In this document: positions 26,633-38,340 of the stretch, in pieces
Layout: each line of letters starts with the position of its first letter
Position numbering within the stretch: the stretch's first letter is position 1
DNA from: Pseudomonas guariconensis
Lineage (GTDB): Bacteria > Pseudomonadota > Gammaproteobacteria > Pseudomonadales > Pseudomonadaceae
Assembly (NCBI RefSeq): GCF_900102675.1
Contig: NZ_FMYX01000004.1
Coordinates: forward strand, 62,001 to 126,000
Length of the DNA: 64,000 bases
Direction: 5' to 3'
The notes under the pieces: model-generated
What the model was told of the DNA's origin: nothing
The model's database searches: none
What the model saw: the letters and a program-made list of their open reading frames with translations, nothing else
Made by a program: the position numbers and the translations under genes

Positions 26633-27457
26633 TCAGCCTCGCGCCAACTGCCGCCGGAGCTCATCCAGCACAGGTGCCGTATCCGGCCGCACCCCACGCC
26701 AGGTGAAGAACGCCTCGGCCGCCTGCTCGGCCAGCATCCCCAGCCCATCGAGCACCTTGGCCGCGCCCAACCGGGTGGCCCACTGGCAGAACGGCGTCGG
26801 TTCCTTGCCATACATCATGTCGTAGCAGACCGTGCGCCCCGGCTCGACCAAGCTGTCGGCAATCGGCGGCAACTCACCCGCCAGGCTCGCCGAGGTGGCA
26901 TTGATGATCAGGTCCACCGGCTCCTGCAACCAGGCAAAACCACTGGCCACCACCGGCCCCAGGTCATCGAACTCCCGGGCCAGTTGCTCGGCTTTTACCA
27001 CCGTGCGGTTGGCGATCACCAGCGACTGCGGGTGATGCGCCAGAATTGGCTGCAACACGCCGCGCACCGCACCACCGGCACCAAGAATCAGGATGCGCTT
27101 GCCGGCAAGCTCCACGCCGGCATTGACCGTCAGGTCCCGCACCAGGCCGGCGCCATCGGTGTTGTCGCCCTGCAGCGTGCCGTCGGCCAGTTTGCTCAAG
27201 GTGTTCACGGCACCTGCACGCTGGGCCCTTGGCGTGAGGCTGTCGCACAGGCGGAAGGCTTCTTCCTTGAACGGCACGGTGACGTTGGCCCCCGCGCCTT
27301 GCTTGAAGAAGCCGCGGGCGCAATCGCTGAAATCATCCAGCGGGGCCAGCAGGGTGCTGTATTCCAAGTCCTGGCCGGTCTGGTCGGCGAACAGGCGGTG
27401 GATCAACGGCGACTTGCTGTGGCCGATGGGGTTACCGAAAACGACGTATTGGTCCAT
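26633..27457 (-). CDS. aroE: Shikimate dehydrogenase
   Basis: Reduces 3-dehydroshikimate with NADPH in the shikimate pathway. The 274-residue protein has the substrate site [14 protein letters not shown], the catalytic Lys in [11 protein letters not shown], the Asp in GDNTDGAG, and the NADP loop [12 protein letters not shown] followed by [11 protein letters not shown]. It starts 24 bp after hemF with GAGGAGTTCCC, so the two form a likely operon. Confidence 0.96.
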   Translation of the reverse strand: MDQYVVFGNPIGHSKSPLIHRLFADQTGQDLEYSTLLAPLDDFSDCARGFFKQGAGANVTVPFKEEAFRLCDSLTPRAQRAGAVNTLSKLADGTLQGDNTDGAGLVRDLTVNAGVELAGKRILILGAGGAVRGVLQPILAHHPQSLVIANRTVVKAEQLAREFDDLGPVVASGFAWLQEPVDLIINATSASLAGELPPIADSLVEPGRTVCYDMMYGKEPTPFCQWATRLGAAKVLDGLGMLAEQAAEAFFTWRGVRPDTAPVLDELRRQLARG

Positions 27458-27481
27458 GGGAACTCCTCGTTATCCACAGGC

Positions 27482-29503
<2,022 letters not shown>

Positions 29504-29544
29504 TCCGAGGCCGTTACGCGGTGGGTTGATTCAGAACGCCACCG

Positions 29545-29571
29545 GTGGGGAGCGGTTTTACCCGCTCCCAC
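29545..29571. repeat. REP-type hairpin between qor and the convergent small gene
   Basis: GTGGGGAGCGGTTTTACCCGCTCCCAC is a REP-like inverted repeat, with GTGGG/CCCAC outer arms, between two stop codons 80 bp apart. It may act as a terminator for both sides. Confidence 0.6.
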
Positions 29572-29583
29572 AGCGCCCACCGC

Positions 29584-29892
29584 TTAGCCGGCGGTCCTGA
29601 TGGTTGCCGGCGCCGACTCGATGCCATCGAGCATCGCCTCCACCAAGCCCTCTGCCATTTCAATCGCGTGCAGGTTCGACCAGTACATGCCGCGGCCTGA
29701 CTCGTGCAGGTGTTCGAGTGCCTGCAGGCCAGTCTCGTAGGCGCAGCGCAGGTAAAGCGCTACGTGGACGAGGGCGTCGTGGGCAGAGATGTCACGGTTT
29801 GTGGAGAAGAGGGGAGGATGACCGGCGTCGCAGCGGCCGAAAGGGCGAGATGTGGTGTTGGGTAGAGGTGGATCAGGGACAAGCTTTTTCAT
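29584..29892 (-). CDS. Small Pseudomonas-type conserved protein, DUF3077/DUF6124-like
   Basis: A 102-residue soluble protein with a Pro-rich start (MKKLVPDPPLPNTT), a GHPPLFS turn and a helical part (DALVHVALYLRCAYETGLQALEHLHES). Pseudomonas genomes carry several such proteins, assigned to unknown-function families; I am unsure which. ATG 29892 has an unusual TCTGGAGCAAACG site, and part of that sequence is a repeat seen again 130 bp upstream. The long leader is described separately. It stands alone between qor and tsaC. Confidence 0.68.
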   Translation of the reverse strand: MKKLVPDPPLPNTTSRPFGRCDAGHPPLFSTNRDISAHDALVHVALYLRCAYETGLQALEHLHESGRGMYWSNLHAIEMAEGLVEAMLDGIESAPATIRTAG

Positions 29893-30080
29893 CGTTTGCT
29901 CCAGAGTTGGAGCTGACACCCGTCCGTTACCACACGGTTTGGGTGGCAGCTGTACGCGGAGTGGTAAACCGGACTGGAGGCACTCCCGGCAGGCAAAAGC
30001 CTCCCGCGCACAGCCGCCATAGGCTGCAAATGCTCCAGAATTGGCGGGTTACCACACCCGATCACCAAGTTGTTTGGCGA
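29893..30080 (-). promoter_or_regulatory. Repeat-containing, possibly structured leader of the small gene
   Basis: The 354-bp gap 29893-30246 has no other gene. On the plus strand TGCTCCAGAnTTGG...GTTACCACAC occurs at 29897-29936 and, in a shorter form, at 30031-30057. Between them GTGGTAAACC (29961-29970) is complementary to the GTTACCAC parts. In RNA of the gene strand the middle segment could pair with either flanking copy. This looks like an RNA control element; the family is not identified. The rest, 30081-30246, shows nothing assignable. Confidence 0.45.
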
Positions 30081-30246
30081 CGGTCTGGAGCCTAGAGACA
30101 TGGGTTCCCTGCCGGAAGGTGACGGCAGCTGACGGATAGGTAGGGTATTTCCCTAAATTCCAGCTGGACAGCCGGGCGGAGGAAATCAGAAAAGTCCTGC
30201 AATACCTAAGGGCCGCGTGGCGATCCATCGCCGGGCCCTCCCTGGG

Positions 30247-30804
30247 TCAGCCGGCCCGAACGACCTCGCCTGTCACCAGGTCGCGAATCACGCTCGGATT
30301 CTTTCGCCCACCCAGCGCTCCGCCGAGCACCAGGTCCAATTGGCCATGGAAATACTGCTCCACCCGCAACCGGCTCTTGGCCGCCGGGCGCCCGCCTGGG
30401 TTGCACGAGGTGGAAATCAGCGGCCCGACCAGCGCGCACAGCTCGCGCACCAAGGGGTGATCGCTGACCCGCAGGGCTACGGTGTCGTGCATCCCGGTCA
30501 CCCATTCAGGCAACAGGTCCTGGTGCGGTACCAGCCAGGTGTTCGGCCCAGGCCAAGTACTGCCCATGCGGTCGATCCAGTCCTGTGGAAAATCCTCGAA
30601 CAGGAAATCGAACTGTCGAATGTTGTCAGCGACCAGAATCAGCCCTTTATCCACAGGCCGCGACTTGAGCGCCAGCAGGCGATACACCGCGTCCTCGTTC
30701 CATGGGTCGCAGCCCAAGCCCCAGACCGCTTCTGTCGGATAGGCGATGACCGCACCTGCCCGAATCTCACGTGCGGCTTGTTGCACACGCCAACTGCTCA
30801 CCAT
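30247..30804 (-). CDS. tsaC: Threonylcarbamoyl-AMP synthase
   Basis: Makes threonylcarbamoyl-adenylate from threonine, bicarbonate and ATP, the first step of t6A modification of tRNA. The 185-residue protein has [30 protein letters not shown], and [15 protein letters not shown] of the YrdC/Sua5 fold; its length is that of the short TsaC form. ATG 30804 gives the family N-terminus. It follows dprA by 37 bp on the same strand, a conserved pair. Confidence 0.94.
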   Translation of the reverse strand: MVSSWRVQQAAREIRAGAVIAYPTEAVWGLGCDPWNEDAVYRLLALKSRPVDKGLILVADNIRQFDFLFEDFPQDWIDRMGSTWPGPNTWLVPHQDLLPEWVTGMHDTVALRVSDHPLVRELCALVGPLISTSCNPGGRPAAKSRLRVEQYFHGQLDLVLGGALGGRKNPSVIRDLVTGEVVRAG

Positions 30805-30841
30805 TTTGTCTCTCCGCATTTAAGCCTGATGCGCAGTGTAC

Positions 30842-31939
30842 TTAGCTGTTTCGGGCAAACCAACGCCCAGCTTCGTTGCTCACCCGCCCACCCAGCTCCA
30901 GTTCCGTGAGGCTGGCCAGCACCTGGGCCAGGGGCTGCCCGCTGCTGTGGGCCAGGGCTTCGCTGGTCTGGGGCGCGGCATGCAGCAGGGCGAGCAATGG
31001 GTGGTCCGAGTGTTCCACAGGTGCAGGAGGCAGGTTTTGCCAGCCTTTGAGGCTGTCGAGGATCTGCTCAACGCTTTCAACCAGCAACGCACCGTCGCGG
31101 ATCAGCTGATGGCAGCCCTTGGAGCCGGGGTGGTGGATCGAACCGGGAATGGCGTACACCTCCCGGCCTTGCTCGGCCGCCAGTCGCGCGGTGATCAGCG
31201 AACCACTGGCCAGACTCGCCTCGACCACTAGCACTCCTAGCGACAGACCGCTGATGATCCGGTTGCGTCGGGGAAAATTCGCGGCATGCGGATTGGCATC
31301 CAAGGGAAACTCCGACACCAGCGCACTGCCACCTTCGATCATGTCCCGGGCCAGCTCGCGATGGCGCTGTGGATAAAGTTTTTGCAGACCCGTGCCGAGC
31401 ACGCCGACGGTGTGCCCACCGGCCTGCAATGCCGCCCGATGAGCGGCACCATCGACCCCCAGAGCCAACCCGCTGGTGATGGTGAAACCGGCCTGGGCAA
31501 GACACCGGGAAAATGCCTTGGCGGTGTCCAGCGCAGGCGGCGTTGCGCGGCGACTGCCGACGACGGCCAGCTGCGGCCGCTCGAGCAATGTAGGGTCGCC
31601 GGCCACGAAGAGCAGCGGCGGGGCTGTGTCCGTCTCAGCAAGCAGCGCGGGATACGAAGGGGCGTCCCACATCAGCAAATGCTGGCCCGGACGCTCTAGC
31701 CAGGCCATTGCGGCGGCAGCGCCGTCACGAACTTCGGCGCTGCGACGGGCCTCGGCACAGGCCGCCGGCAAGCCCAGCGCACGCCAAGCGCTGGCGGGAG
31801 CTGTGAGGGCCGAAGCGGCATCGCCGAAGGCATCGATCAGGGCGTGGAAACGTCGCGGGCCCACTTCGGGCAGCTGATGCAAACGCAGACGCGCCTCGAG
31901 TTCGGCAGGTGGACAGGCGGGCACAACAGGCATGTTCAT
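30842..31939 (-). CDS. dprA: DNA-processing protein DprA (Smf)
   Basis: Binds incoming single-stranded DNA and loads RecA during natural transformation. The 365-residue protein has an N-terminal helical part, the Rossmann-like core (AVVGSRRATPPALDTAK, SGLALGVDGAAHRAAL, GTGLQKLYPQRHREL, RRNRIISGLSLGVLVVEA, GSLITARLAAEQGREVYAIPG), and a C-terminal winged-helix segment ending in GRWFARNS. It starts ATGAACATG, so the second ATG is an alternative. It diverges from def; the LysM gene often found in between is missing. Confidence 0.95.
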   Translation of the reverse strand: MNMPVVPACPPAELEARLRLHQLPEVGPRRFHALIDAFGDAASALTAPASAWRALGLPAACAEARRSAEVRDGAAAAMAWLERPGQHLLMWDAPSYPALLAETDTAPPLLFVAGDPTLLERPQLAVVGSRRATPPALDTAKAFSRCLAQAGFTITSGLALGVDGAAHRAALQAGGHTVGVLGTGLQKLYPQRHRELARDMIEGGSALVSEFPLDANPHAANFPRRNRIISGLSLGVLVVEASLASGSLITARLAAEQGREVYAIPGSIHHPGSKGCHQLIRDGALLVESVEQILDSLKGWQNLPPAPVEHSDHPLLALLHAAPQTSEALAHSSGQPLAQVLASLTELELGGRVSNEAGRWFARNS

Positions 31940-32147
31940 GGCGGATCATCCTTGATCGGCAAGGGGTCATCCACGTGGCACAACCTGTGGATAACTTTGT
32001 TGATAATACTTTGACAAGCTGTCCATGGAATGGACCTGATGCAGTCCTTTCACACCCTAGCCGAGCTTTGCCAGGTGCCGAATGCCCCGATTCCCTTTAT
32101 TATGTGTGCTCAGTTTTCAACCGAACGCACAGTGACTGCCTGACCTT

Positions 32148-32654
32148 ATGGCCATCTTGAACATTCTCGAATTCCCGGACCCGCGCCTGCGCACCATCGC
32201 CAAACCGGTGACGGAGTTCGACGACGCCCTGCGTCAGCTGATCGACGACATGTTTGAAACCATGTACGAAGCCCCTGGCATCGGCCTGGCCGCCACCCAG
32301 GTCAATGTGCACAAGCAGGTCGTGGTCATGGACCTCAGCGAAGACCGCAGCGAGCCGCGCGTCTTCATCAACCCCAGCGTCGAAGAGCTGACCCACGACA
32401 TGGGCCAGTACCAGGAAGGCTGCCTGTCGGTGCCGGGCTTCTACGAGAACGTCGACCGTCCCCTGCGTGTACGGGTCAAGGCCCAGGACCGCGACGGCAA
32501 GCCGTTCGAGCTGGAATGCGAAGGCCTGCTGGCAGTGTGCGTGCAACACGAGTTCGATCACCTCAACGGCAAGCTGTTCGTCGACTACCTGTCACAGCTC
32601 AAACGCGACCGGATCAAGAAGAAGCTGGAAAAGCAGCACCGCCAGCAAGCCTGA
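32148..32654 (+). CDS. def: Peptide deformylase
   Basis: Removes the formyl group from new proteins. The 168-residue metalloenzyme has all three motifs: [18 protein letters not shown] with the metal Cys, and HEFDHLNG with the two His and catalytic Glu. It is followed by fmt after a hairpin terminator, the classic def-fmt-rsmB order that links formylation and deformylation. Confidence 0.97.
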   Translation: MAILNILEFPDPRLRTIAKPVTEFDDALRQLIDDMFETMYEAPGIGLAATQVNVHKQVVVMDLSEDRSEPRVFINPSVEELTHDMGQYQEGCLSVPGFYENVDRPLRVRVKAQDRDGKPFELECEGLLAVCVQHEFDHLNGKLFVDYLSQLKRDRIKKKLEKQHRQQA

Positions 32655-32669
32655 TCCCCACCTTCCAGA

Positions 32670-32700
32670 AGGCTTGCTTCGGCAAGCCTTTTTCTTTTTC
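32670..32700 (+). terminator. Hairpin with TTCG loop between def and fmt
   Basis: AGGCTTGC, loop TTCG, GCAAGCCT and then TTTTCTTTTTC. It is a textbook intrinsic terminator with a stable tetraloop, placed inside what is usually regarded as one operon. Partial read-through would set a higher level for def than for fmt. Confidence 0.85.
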
Positions 32701-32714
32701 AAAGCGAGAACTCC

Positions 32715-33647
32715 ATGCGCATCGTCTTCGCAGGCACCCCAGAGTTTGCCGCCGAACACCTCAAAGCCCTGCTCGACAGCCCCTACGAAGTGGTGGCCGT
32801 CTACACCCAGCCCGACCGTCCGGCTGGCCGTGGCCAGAAACTCATGCCCTCGGCGGTCAAGCAGCTGGCCGTTGAAAACGCCATCCCGGTGTACCAACCG
32901 CAGAGCCTGCGCAACGCCGAGGCCCAGGCGGAGCTTGCCGCGCTCAAGCCAGACCTGATGGTGGTAGTCGCCTACGGCTTGATCCTGCCTCAGGTGGTGC
33001 TGGATATCCCGCGCCTGGGCTGCATCAACAGCCACGCCTCTCTGCTGCCGCGCTGGCGCGGCGCCGCGCCTATCCAGCGGGCAGTCGAAGCCGGCGATGC
33101 CGAAAGCGGCGTGACCGTGATGCGCATGGAGGCCGGCCTGGACACCGGCCCCATGCTGCTCAAGGTCGTGACCCCGATCAGCGCCGAGGACACCGGCGGC
33201 ACCCTGCACGACCGCCTCGCCCAGATGGGCCCAGGCGCCGTGGTGCAGGCCATTGCAGGCCTGGCAGACGGCAGCTTGCAAGGTGAGGTTCAGGATGACG
33301 CTCTGGCCACCTACGCCCACAAGCTGAACAAAGACGAAGCACGCATCGACTGGAAACGCCCAGCCATAGAGCTGGAGCGTCTGATCCGCGCTTTCAACCC
33401 GTGGCCGGTGTGCCACAGCACCCTGGACGGCGAGAGCGTCAAGGTCCTGGCTGCGCAGTTGTCCACAGGCAAGGGCAACCCTGGCGAGATCCTTTCCGCC
33501 AGCAAGGATGGCCTGGTGGTCGCCTGCGGCGAAGGCGCCCTGAGCCTGACCCGCCTGCAACTGCCGGGCGGCAAGCCGCTGGCCTTCAGCGACCTGTTCA
33601 ACAGCCGCCGCGAGAAGTTCGCTAGCGGTAAGGTACTCGGCCAATGA
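32715..33647 (+). CDS. fmt: Methionyl-tRNA formyltransferase
   Basis: Formylates initiator Met-tRNA with 10-formyl-tetrahydrofolate. The 310-residue protein has the start [16 protein letters not shown] and the active-site block [20 protein letters not shown] (Asn, His), with the Asp in AEDTGGTL and a C-terminal tRNA-binding domain. Its stop overlaps the rsmB start (ATGA at 33644-33647). Confidence 0.97.
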   Translation: MRIVFAGTPEFAAEHLKALLDSPYEVVAVYTQPDRPAGRGQKLMPSAVKQLAVENAIPVYQPQSLRNAEAQAELAALKPDLMVVVAYGLILPQVVLDIPRLGCINSHASLLPRWRGAAPIQRAVEAGDAESGVTVMRMEAGLDTGPMLLKVVTPISAEDTGGTLHDRLAQMGPGAVVQAIAGLADGSLQGEVQDDALATYAHKLNKDEARIDWKRPAIELERLIRAFNPWPVCHSTLDGESVKVLAAQLSTGKGNPGEILSASKDGLVVACGEGALSLTRLQLPGGKPLAFSDLFNSRREKFASGKVLGQ

Positions 33648-34954
33648 ATCCTCGCCTGGCCGCCGCCCGTGCCTTGGCCGCCGTGCTCAGCGGCAAGGCC
33701 TCGCTCAACAGCTCGTTGCCCGCGCAACTGGACAAGGTCGAGGAGCGTGATCGCGGCCTGGTCCAGGACCTGGCCTTCGGTACCGCCCGCTGGCAGCCGC
33801 GCCTGGATCTGTTGGCCGCCCAGCTGCTGCAAAAGCCCTTCAAGGCCGCCGATGCCGATGTTCAGGCCTTGCTGCTGGTCGGCCTGTACCAGCTGTTCTA
33901 CACCCGCATTCCGGCCCACGCCGCCATTGGCGAAACCGTCGGTTGCGCCGACAAGCTCAAGAAGCCGTGGGCCAAAGGCTTGCTCAATGCCGTGCTGCGC
34001 CGCGCCCAGCGTGAAGGCGAGGCACTGCTCGCCGACATGGAGCGCGACCCGGTGGTGCGCACCGCTCACCCACGTTGGCTGCAAAAGGCGCTCAAGGCAT
34101 GCTGGCCGCAGCAGTGGGAAGCGATTTGCGCTGCCAACAACGCCCATCCGCCGATGATCCTGCGGGTCAACCGCCGCCACCACAGCCGTGACGCCTACCT
34201 GGCGCTATTGACCGAGACCGGCATCAGCGCCAGCCCTTGCCAATACAGTCGCGATGGCATCCTGCTGGCCGAAGCCTGTGACGTGCGCGGCCTGCCAGGC
34301 TTTGCCGAGGGCTGGGTCAGCGTGCAGGACGAGGCCGCGCAACTGGCCGCCGACCTCATGGAACTGGCGCCCGGCCAGCGCGTGCTGGACGCCTGCTGCG
34401 CCCCGGGCGGCAAGACCTGCCACCTGCTCGAAGCCGAAGCCGGGTTGGCCGAAGTGGTCGCCATCGACCTGGAAGCCAAGCGCCTGGCGCGGGTGCGCGA
34501 GAACCTCGACCGCTTGCAGCTGGACGCCCAGCTGATCGCCTGCGATGCCCGCGACACCGCCAGTTGGTGGGACGGCAAGCCGTTCCAGCGCATCCTGCTC
34601 GACGCGCCCTGCTCGGCCACCGGCGTCATCCGTCGCCACCCGGACATCAAGCTGACCCGCCAGGCTGACGACATCCCGGCCCTGGCCGCGCTGCAAGGCG
34701 AGCTGCTCGATGCCCTGTGGCCGACCCTCGAAGTCGGCGGCATGCTGGTCTACGCCACCTGTTCGAGCCTGCCGACCGAAAACACCGAAGTGATCGAGGC
34801 CTTCCTCGCCCGCACCCCCGGTGCCCGCGAGCTGGACCTGGCACTCGAGGCCGGCCTGCGCCAGCCCCACGGCCGCCAGCTGCTGGCCCAGGAGGGCGGC
34901 CACGACGGCTTCTACTATGCCAAGCTGATCAAGATCGCCGCCTCGCGCGGATAA
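33644..34954 (+). CDS. rsmB: 16S rRNA m5C967 methyltransferase
   Basis: Methylates C967 of 16S rRNA using SAM. The 436-residue protein has an N-terminal NusB-like RNA-binding domain (about residues 1-130), the SAM site [16 protein letters not shown], and the paired cysteine blocks [15 protein letters not shown] and [14 protein letters not shown]. It overlaps fmt by four bases and precedes trkA by 22 bp. Confidence 0.96.
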   Translation: MNPRLAAARALAAVLSGKASLNSSLPAQLDKVEERDRGLVQDLAFGTARWQPRLDLLAAQLLQKPFKAADADVQALLLVGLYQLFYTRIPAHAAIGETVGCADKLKKPWAKGLLNAVLRRAQREGEALLADMERDPVVRTAHPRWLQKALKACWPQQWEAICAANNAHPPMILRVNRRHHSRDAYLALLTETGISASPCQYSRDGILLAEACDVRGLPGFAEGWVSVQDEAAQLAADLMELAPGQRVLDACCAPGGKTCHLLEAEAGLAEVVAIDLEAKRLARVRENLDRLQLDAQLIACDARDTASWWDGKPFQRILLDAPCSATGVIRRHPDIKLTRQADDIPALAALQGELLDALWPTLEVGGMLVYATCSSLPTENTEVIEAFLARTPGARELDLALEAGLRQPHGRQLLAQEGGHDGFYYAKLIKIAASRG

Positions 34955-34976
34955 GCACAAGGACTAGGAGTAGCGG

Positions 34977-36350
34977 ATGAAGATCATCATCCTCGGCGCA
35001 GGGCAGGTGGGCGGCACGCTGGCAGAGCACCTGGCCAGCGAAGCCAACGACATCACCGTGGTCGACACCGACGGCGACCGCCTGCGCGACCTGGGCGACC
35101 GCCTGGACATCCGCACCGTGCAAGGCCGCGGCTCGCTGCCTACGGTGCTGCGCCAGGCCGGTGCCGACGACGCCGACATGCTGGTGGCGGTAACCAACAG
35201 CGACGAGACCAACATGGTCGCCTGCCAGGTGGCCTATTCGCTGTTCCACACCCCGACCAAGATCGCCCGGGTGCGCGAGTCGGCCTACCTGACTCGTGAA
35301 GAGCTGTTCGACAACGACCACATCCCGGTGGATGTGCTGATCAGCCCGGAACAGGTGGTGACCAACTACATCAAACGCCTGATCGAGCACCCCGGCTCCC
35401 TGCAGGTGATCGACTTCGCCGACGGCAAGGCGCAACTGGTGGCGGTCAAGGCCTATTACGGCGGGCCACTGGTGGGCCAGCAACTGCGCCAGATCCGCGC
35501 CCACATGCCCAACGTCGATACCCGTGTGGCGGCCATCTTCCGTCGCGACCGCCCCATCACGCCGCGAGGCGATACGGTGATCGAAGCCGACGACGAAGTC
35601 TTCTTCATTGCCGCGCGCAAGGACATCCGCGCGGTGATGGGCGAGCTGCGCCGCATCGATGAAAGCAACAAGCGCGTGGTCATCGCCGGGGGCGGGCAGA
35701 TCGGCGAACGCTTGGCCGAGGCCATCGAAAGCCGTTACCAGGTGAAGATCATCGAGATGAGCCCGACCCGCTGCCGCCATCTCTCCGACACCCTGGAAAG
35801 CACCGTGGTGCTGCAGGGCAGCGCCTCGGACAAGGACCTGATGCTCGAGGAGAACATCGCCGACGCCGACATCTTCCTGGCCCTTACCAACGACGATGAG
35901 GCCAATATCATGTCCTCGTTGCTGGCCAAGCGCCTGGGTGCACGCAAGGTGATGACCATCATCAACAACCCGGCCTATGTCGACCTGGTCCAGGGCGGCG
36001 ATATCGACATCGCCATCAGCCCGCAGCTGGCTACCATCGGTACGCTGTTGGCCCACGTGCGCCGCGGCGACATCGTCAGCGTGCACTCGCTGCGCAGGGG
36101 CGCGGCGGAGGCCATCGAGGCGGTCGCGCATGGCGATGCCAAGTCGAGCAAAGTGATCGGCAAGGCCATCGAAGACATCGCCCTACCGCCAGGCACGACC
36201 ATCGGCGCGATCATCCGCGACGAGCAAGTGCTGATCGCCCACGACGACACAGTGATCGAAGCGGGTGATCATGTGATCCTGTTCGTTGTGGATAAAAAGC
36301 ACATCCGTGACGTGGAAAAGCTGTTCCACGTCGGCCTGAGTTTCTTCTAG
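34977..36350 (+). CDS. trkA: Trk potassium uptake peripheral protein TrkA
   Basis: The cytoplasmic NAD-binding regulator of the Trk potassium channel. The 457-residue protein contains two RCK units, each with a Rossmann loop: [17 protein letters not shown] at the start and [17 protein letters not shown] near residue 230. TrkA-C segments follow each. GGAG lies upstream of the ATG. In P. aeruginosa it has the same place after rsmB. The channel subunit TrkH is not in this window. Confidence 0.96.
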   Translation: MKIIILGAGQVGGTLAEHLASEANDITVVDTDGDRLRDLGDRLDIRTVQGRGSLPTVLRQAGADDADMLVAVTNSDETNMVACQVAYSLFHTPTKIARVRESAYLTREELFDNDHIPVDVLISPEQVVTNYIKRLIEHPGSLQVIDFADGKAQLVAVKAYYGGPLVGQQLRQIRAHMPNVDTRVAAIFRRDRPITPRGDTVIEADDEVFFIAARKDIRAVMGELRRIDESNKRVVIAGGGQIGERLAEAIESRYQVKIIEMSPTRCRHLSDTLESTVVLQGSASDKDLMLEENIADADIFLALTNDDEANIMSSLLAKRLGARKVMTIINNPAYVDLVQGGDIDIAISPQLATIGTLLAHVRRGDIVSVHSLRRGAAEAIEAVAHGDAKSSKVIGKAIEDIALPPGTTIGAIIRDEQVLIAHDDTVIEAGDHVILFVVDKKHIRDVEKLFHVGLSFF

Positions 36351-36362
36351 GGAGAAAACGGC

Positions 36363-36677
36363 ATGCGCGAATCGCTGGAAAAGATGCTGGCCAAGGGTGT
36401 GGATAACGCCCTGCTACGCTTTGGCCTGGGCAAGGCGTGGCTCGATGAAGGCAACGGTGCCGAGGCGGCGGTGCACTTGGCGCGCTGCGTGGAGCACGAT
36501 CCGAAGTACTCGGCGGCCTGGAAGCTGCTGGGCAAGGCCTACCAGCTACAGGGCGACCTGGCGGCGGCGCGCAAGGCCTGGGAAGAGGGGATCGCGGCGG
36601 CGCAGGCCCACGGGGACAAGCAGGCCGAGAAGGAGATGGCGGTGTTCCTGAAGAAACTCGACAAGGCAGCAGGTTGA
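36363..36677 (+). CDS. Small tetratricopeptide-repeat protein
   Basis: A 104-residue all-helical protein with about two TPR-like repeats: ALLRFGLGKAWLDEGNGAEAAVHLARCVEHDP, then AAWKLLGKAYQLQGDLAAARKAWEEGIAAAQ read across the two. Such proteins mediate protein contacts; the partner is unknown. It begins 12 bp after trkA and is probably the last gene of that transcript; a REP hairpin follows. Confidence 0.83.
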   Translation: MRESLEKMLAKGVDNALLRFGLGKAWLDEGNGAEAAVHLARCVEHDPKYSAAWKLLGKAYQLQGDLAAARKAWEEGIAAAQAHGDKQAEKEMAVFLKKLDKAAG

Positions 36678-36682
36678 CGCGG

Positions 36683-36718
36683 TCCCTATGGGGGCGGGTA
36701 AACCCGCTCCCACAGGGG
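36683..36718. repeat. REP-type hairpin after the trkA transcript
   Basis: CCCTATGGGGGCGGGTAAACCCGCTCCCACAGGGG is built on the REP core GCGGGTAAACCCGC with extended complementary flanks, between convergent stop codons. It may stop or stabilise transcripts. Confidence 0.65.
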
Positions 36719-36772
36719 CCCTGCTGAAACAGGCAGAGTTGTATGGAGCCTGTTCCAGCGGCGGTGGATAAC

Positions 36773-37660
36773 TCAATACCAGCGCGCTTCGCCCGCCGGA
36801 CGCTTCTTGAAGCGCTTCATGCTCCACATGTACTGGCTTGGATACTCGCGTACGTAACGCTCGACGACCTTGCTCATGGCGGCGGCCGCCACGGTCACAT
36901 CCTCGCTGTACATCTCCTCGGGCGCAGCTTCCAGGAACACCTTGAAGCCAGAGCCATCCGGCAGACGCAGCGCATGCAGGAACACGCCTACCGCCTTGCC
37001 GCCCGCCAGCATGTTGGGCACGAACTTGCTGGTCAACGCCTGGGTGCCGAGAAATGGCACGAACACTCCAGCGGACTCGGCCGGCTCCGGGTCGGCCGGA
37101 ATTCCCACCTGACCGCCCCGACGCACTTCCTTGATCACGCTGAGGATGCCTTCCTTGGTCGAAGGCGCCACGCGGTTACCCATCTGCACCCGCTGCTCGC
37201 GCAGCAGATCATCCACAGCTTTGAGCTTGGGTGGGCGGTAGAAGATGATCGGTTTGCACTGGCTGCAATAGAAGTGGTTCAACACCTCCCAATTGCCCAA
37301 GTGACTGGTGATGCCCACAACGCCCTTGCCCGAGGCCAGGGCCTGCTCCAGGACCTCCAGGCCATGCACTTCCTTGATCAGCTCCAGCGAGCGCTGGGGA
37401 GGCCAGATCCAGGCGCAGGCGCTTTCGACGAAGGACTTGCCGATGTCCTTCAGTGCACGGCCCACGAGTTGTTCGCGCTCGGCCGGGTTCATTTCCGGGA
37501 AGCACTTGGCCAGGTTGATGCGCACCACATTGCGCGAACCGTTGGGGATCTTCCACATGAGCCAGCCGATACCCGCGCCGACCCGCTGCACTGCGCCCCA
37601 GGGCAGCTTGGCGAACAGTCGCAGCACCCCGACCATCAGGGCGCCTTTGAATTTTTCCAC
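36773..37660 (-). CDS. Lipid A biosynthesis lauroyl/myristoyl acyltransferase
   Basis: A 295-residue LpxL/HtrB-family inner-membrane enzyme that adds a secondary acyl chain to lipid A. The catalytic HxxxxE motif is SHLGNWEVLNHF, followed by FYRPPKLKAVDDLLRE and GIPADPEPAESAGVFVPFLG. One N-terminal hydrophobic helix anchors it. The start is GTG at 37660. Which acyl position it serves is not known, so I leave the symbol blank. It is followed downstream only by the convergent TPR gene. Confidence 0.9.
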   Translation of the reverse strand: MEKFKGALMVGVLRLFAKLPWGAVQRVGAGIGWLMWKIPNGSRNVVRINLAKCFPEMNPAEREQLVGRALKDIGKSFVESACAWIWPPQRSLELIKEVHGLEVLEQALASGKGVVGITSHLGNWEVLNHFYCSQCKPIIFYRPPKLKAVDDLLREQRVQMGNRVAPSTKEGILSVIKEVRRGGQVGIPADPEPAESAGVFVPFLGTQALTSKFVPNMLAGGKAVGVFLHALRLPDGSGFKVFLEAAPEEMYSEDVTVAAAAMSKVVERYVREYPSQYMWSMKRFKKRPAGEARWY

Positions 37661-37701
37661 AGCCGGATTCCTTATTTCTGCAAGGCGGGCATTGTAACGC
37701 T

Positions 37702-38253
37702 TCAGCGCAGCAACGCGGCGTAGCGATCACAGTCGGTGGTGTGGTCCATGACCATGCCGGTGGCCTGCATGAAGGCGTAGCAGATGGTCGGCCCGACGAA
37801 CGTGAAGCCGGCCTTCTGCAGGGCCTTGCTCATGGCCCGGGCCTCGTCGGTAACCGCTGGCACCTCGCCGCGCGTCTTGAAGTGGTTGATCCTGGGCGCG
37901 CCACCGACGAACGACCACAACCACTCGGCCGGGTTATCCACAGCCAGCCAGGCCTGGGCATTGCGCCGCGCGGCCTTGAGCTTGAGGCGATTGCGGATGA
38001 TCCCCGCGTCGAGCATCAGCTCTTCGATCCGCTCGTCGCTCATCTGCGACAGCTTCACCGGGTCGAAGCCATGCAGTACCTCGCGGTAGCGCTCGCGTTT
38101 CTTCAATACCGTGATCCACGAAAGCCCGGCCTGGAACCCTTCGAGTAAAAGCATCTCGAAGAGCAACGCCGGGTCACGCTGAGGCGTTCCCCACTCCTGG
38201 TCGTGATAGGCCTGGTACAACGGATCGTCAGTACACCAGAAGCAGCGTGGCAT
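37702..38253 (-). CDS. tag: DNA-3-methyladenine glycosylase I
   Basis: Removes 3-methyladenine from alkylated DNA. The 183-residue protein has the zinc-site Cys and His in RCFWCTDDPLYQAYHDQEWG and TDCDRYAAL, plus FVGPTICYAFMQATGMVMDH. ATG 38253 gives the family start MPRCFWC. It lies 42 bp upstream of the acyltransferase on the same strand and diverges from glyQ. Confidence 0.95.
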   Translation of the reverse strand: MPRCFWCTDDPLYQAYHDQEWGTPQRDPALLFEMLLLEGFQAGLSWITVLKKRERYREVLHGFDPVKLSQMSDERIEELMLDAGIIRNRLKLKAARRNAQAWLAVDNPAEWLWSFVGGAPRINHFKTRGEVPAVTDEARAMSKALQKAGFTFVGPTICYAFMQATGMVMDHTTDCDRYAALLR

Positions 38254-38340
38254 AAGGCTCCATTCCATGGGTAGAGGGCGAGGCGAATCGGGTTATACTC
38301 CCGCTCTTTACATCCGCATCCCCAGATACAGGTGAATTTC

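Noticed and set aside
32011..32035. TTGACA and a GTCCAT/ATGGAC dyad upstream of def
   Set aside because: No matching -10 box lies at the right distance, so I could not support a promoter call.
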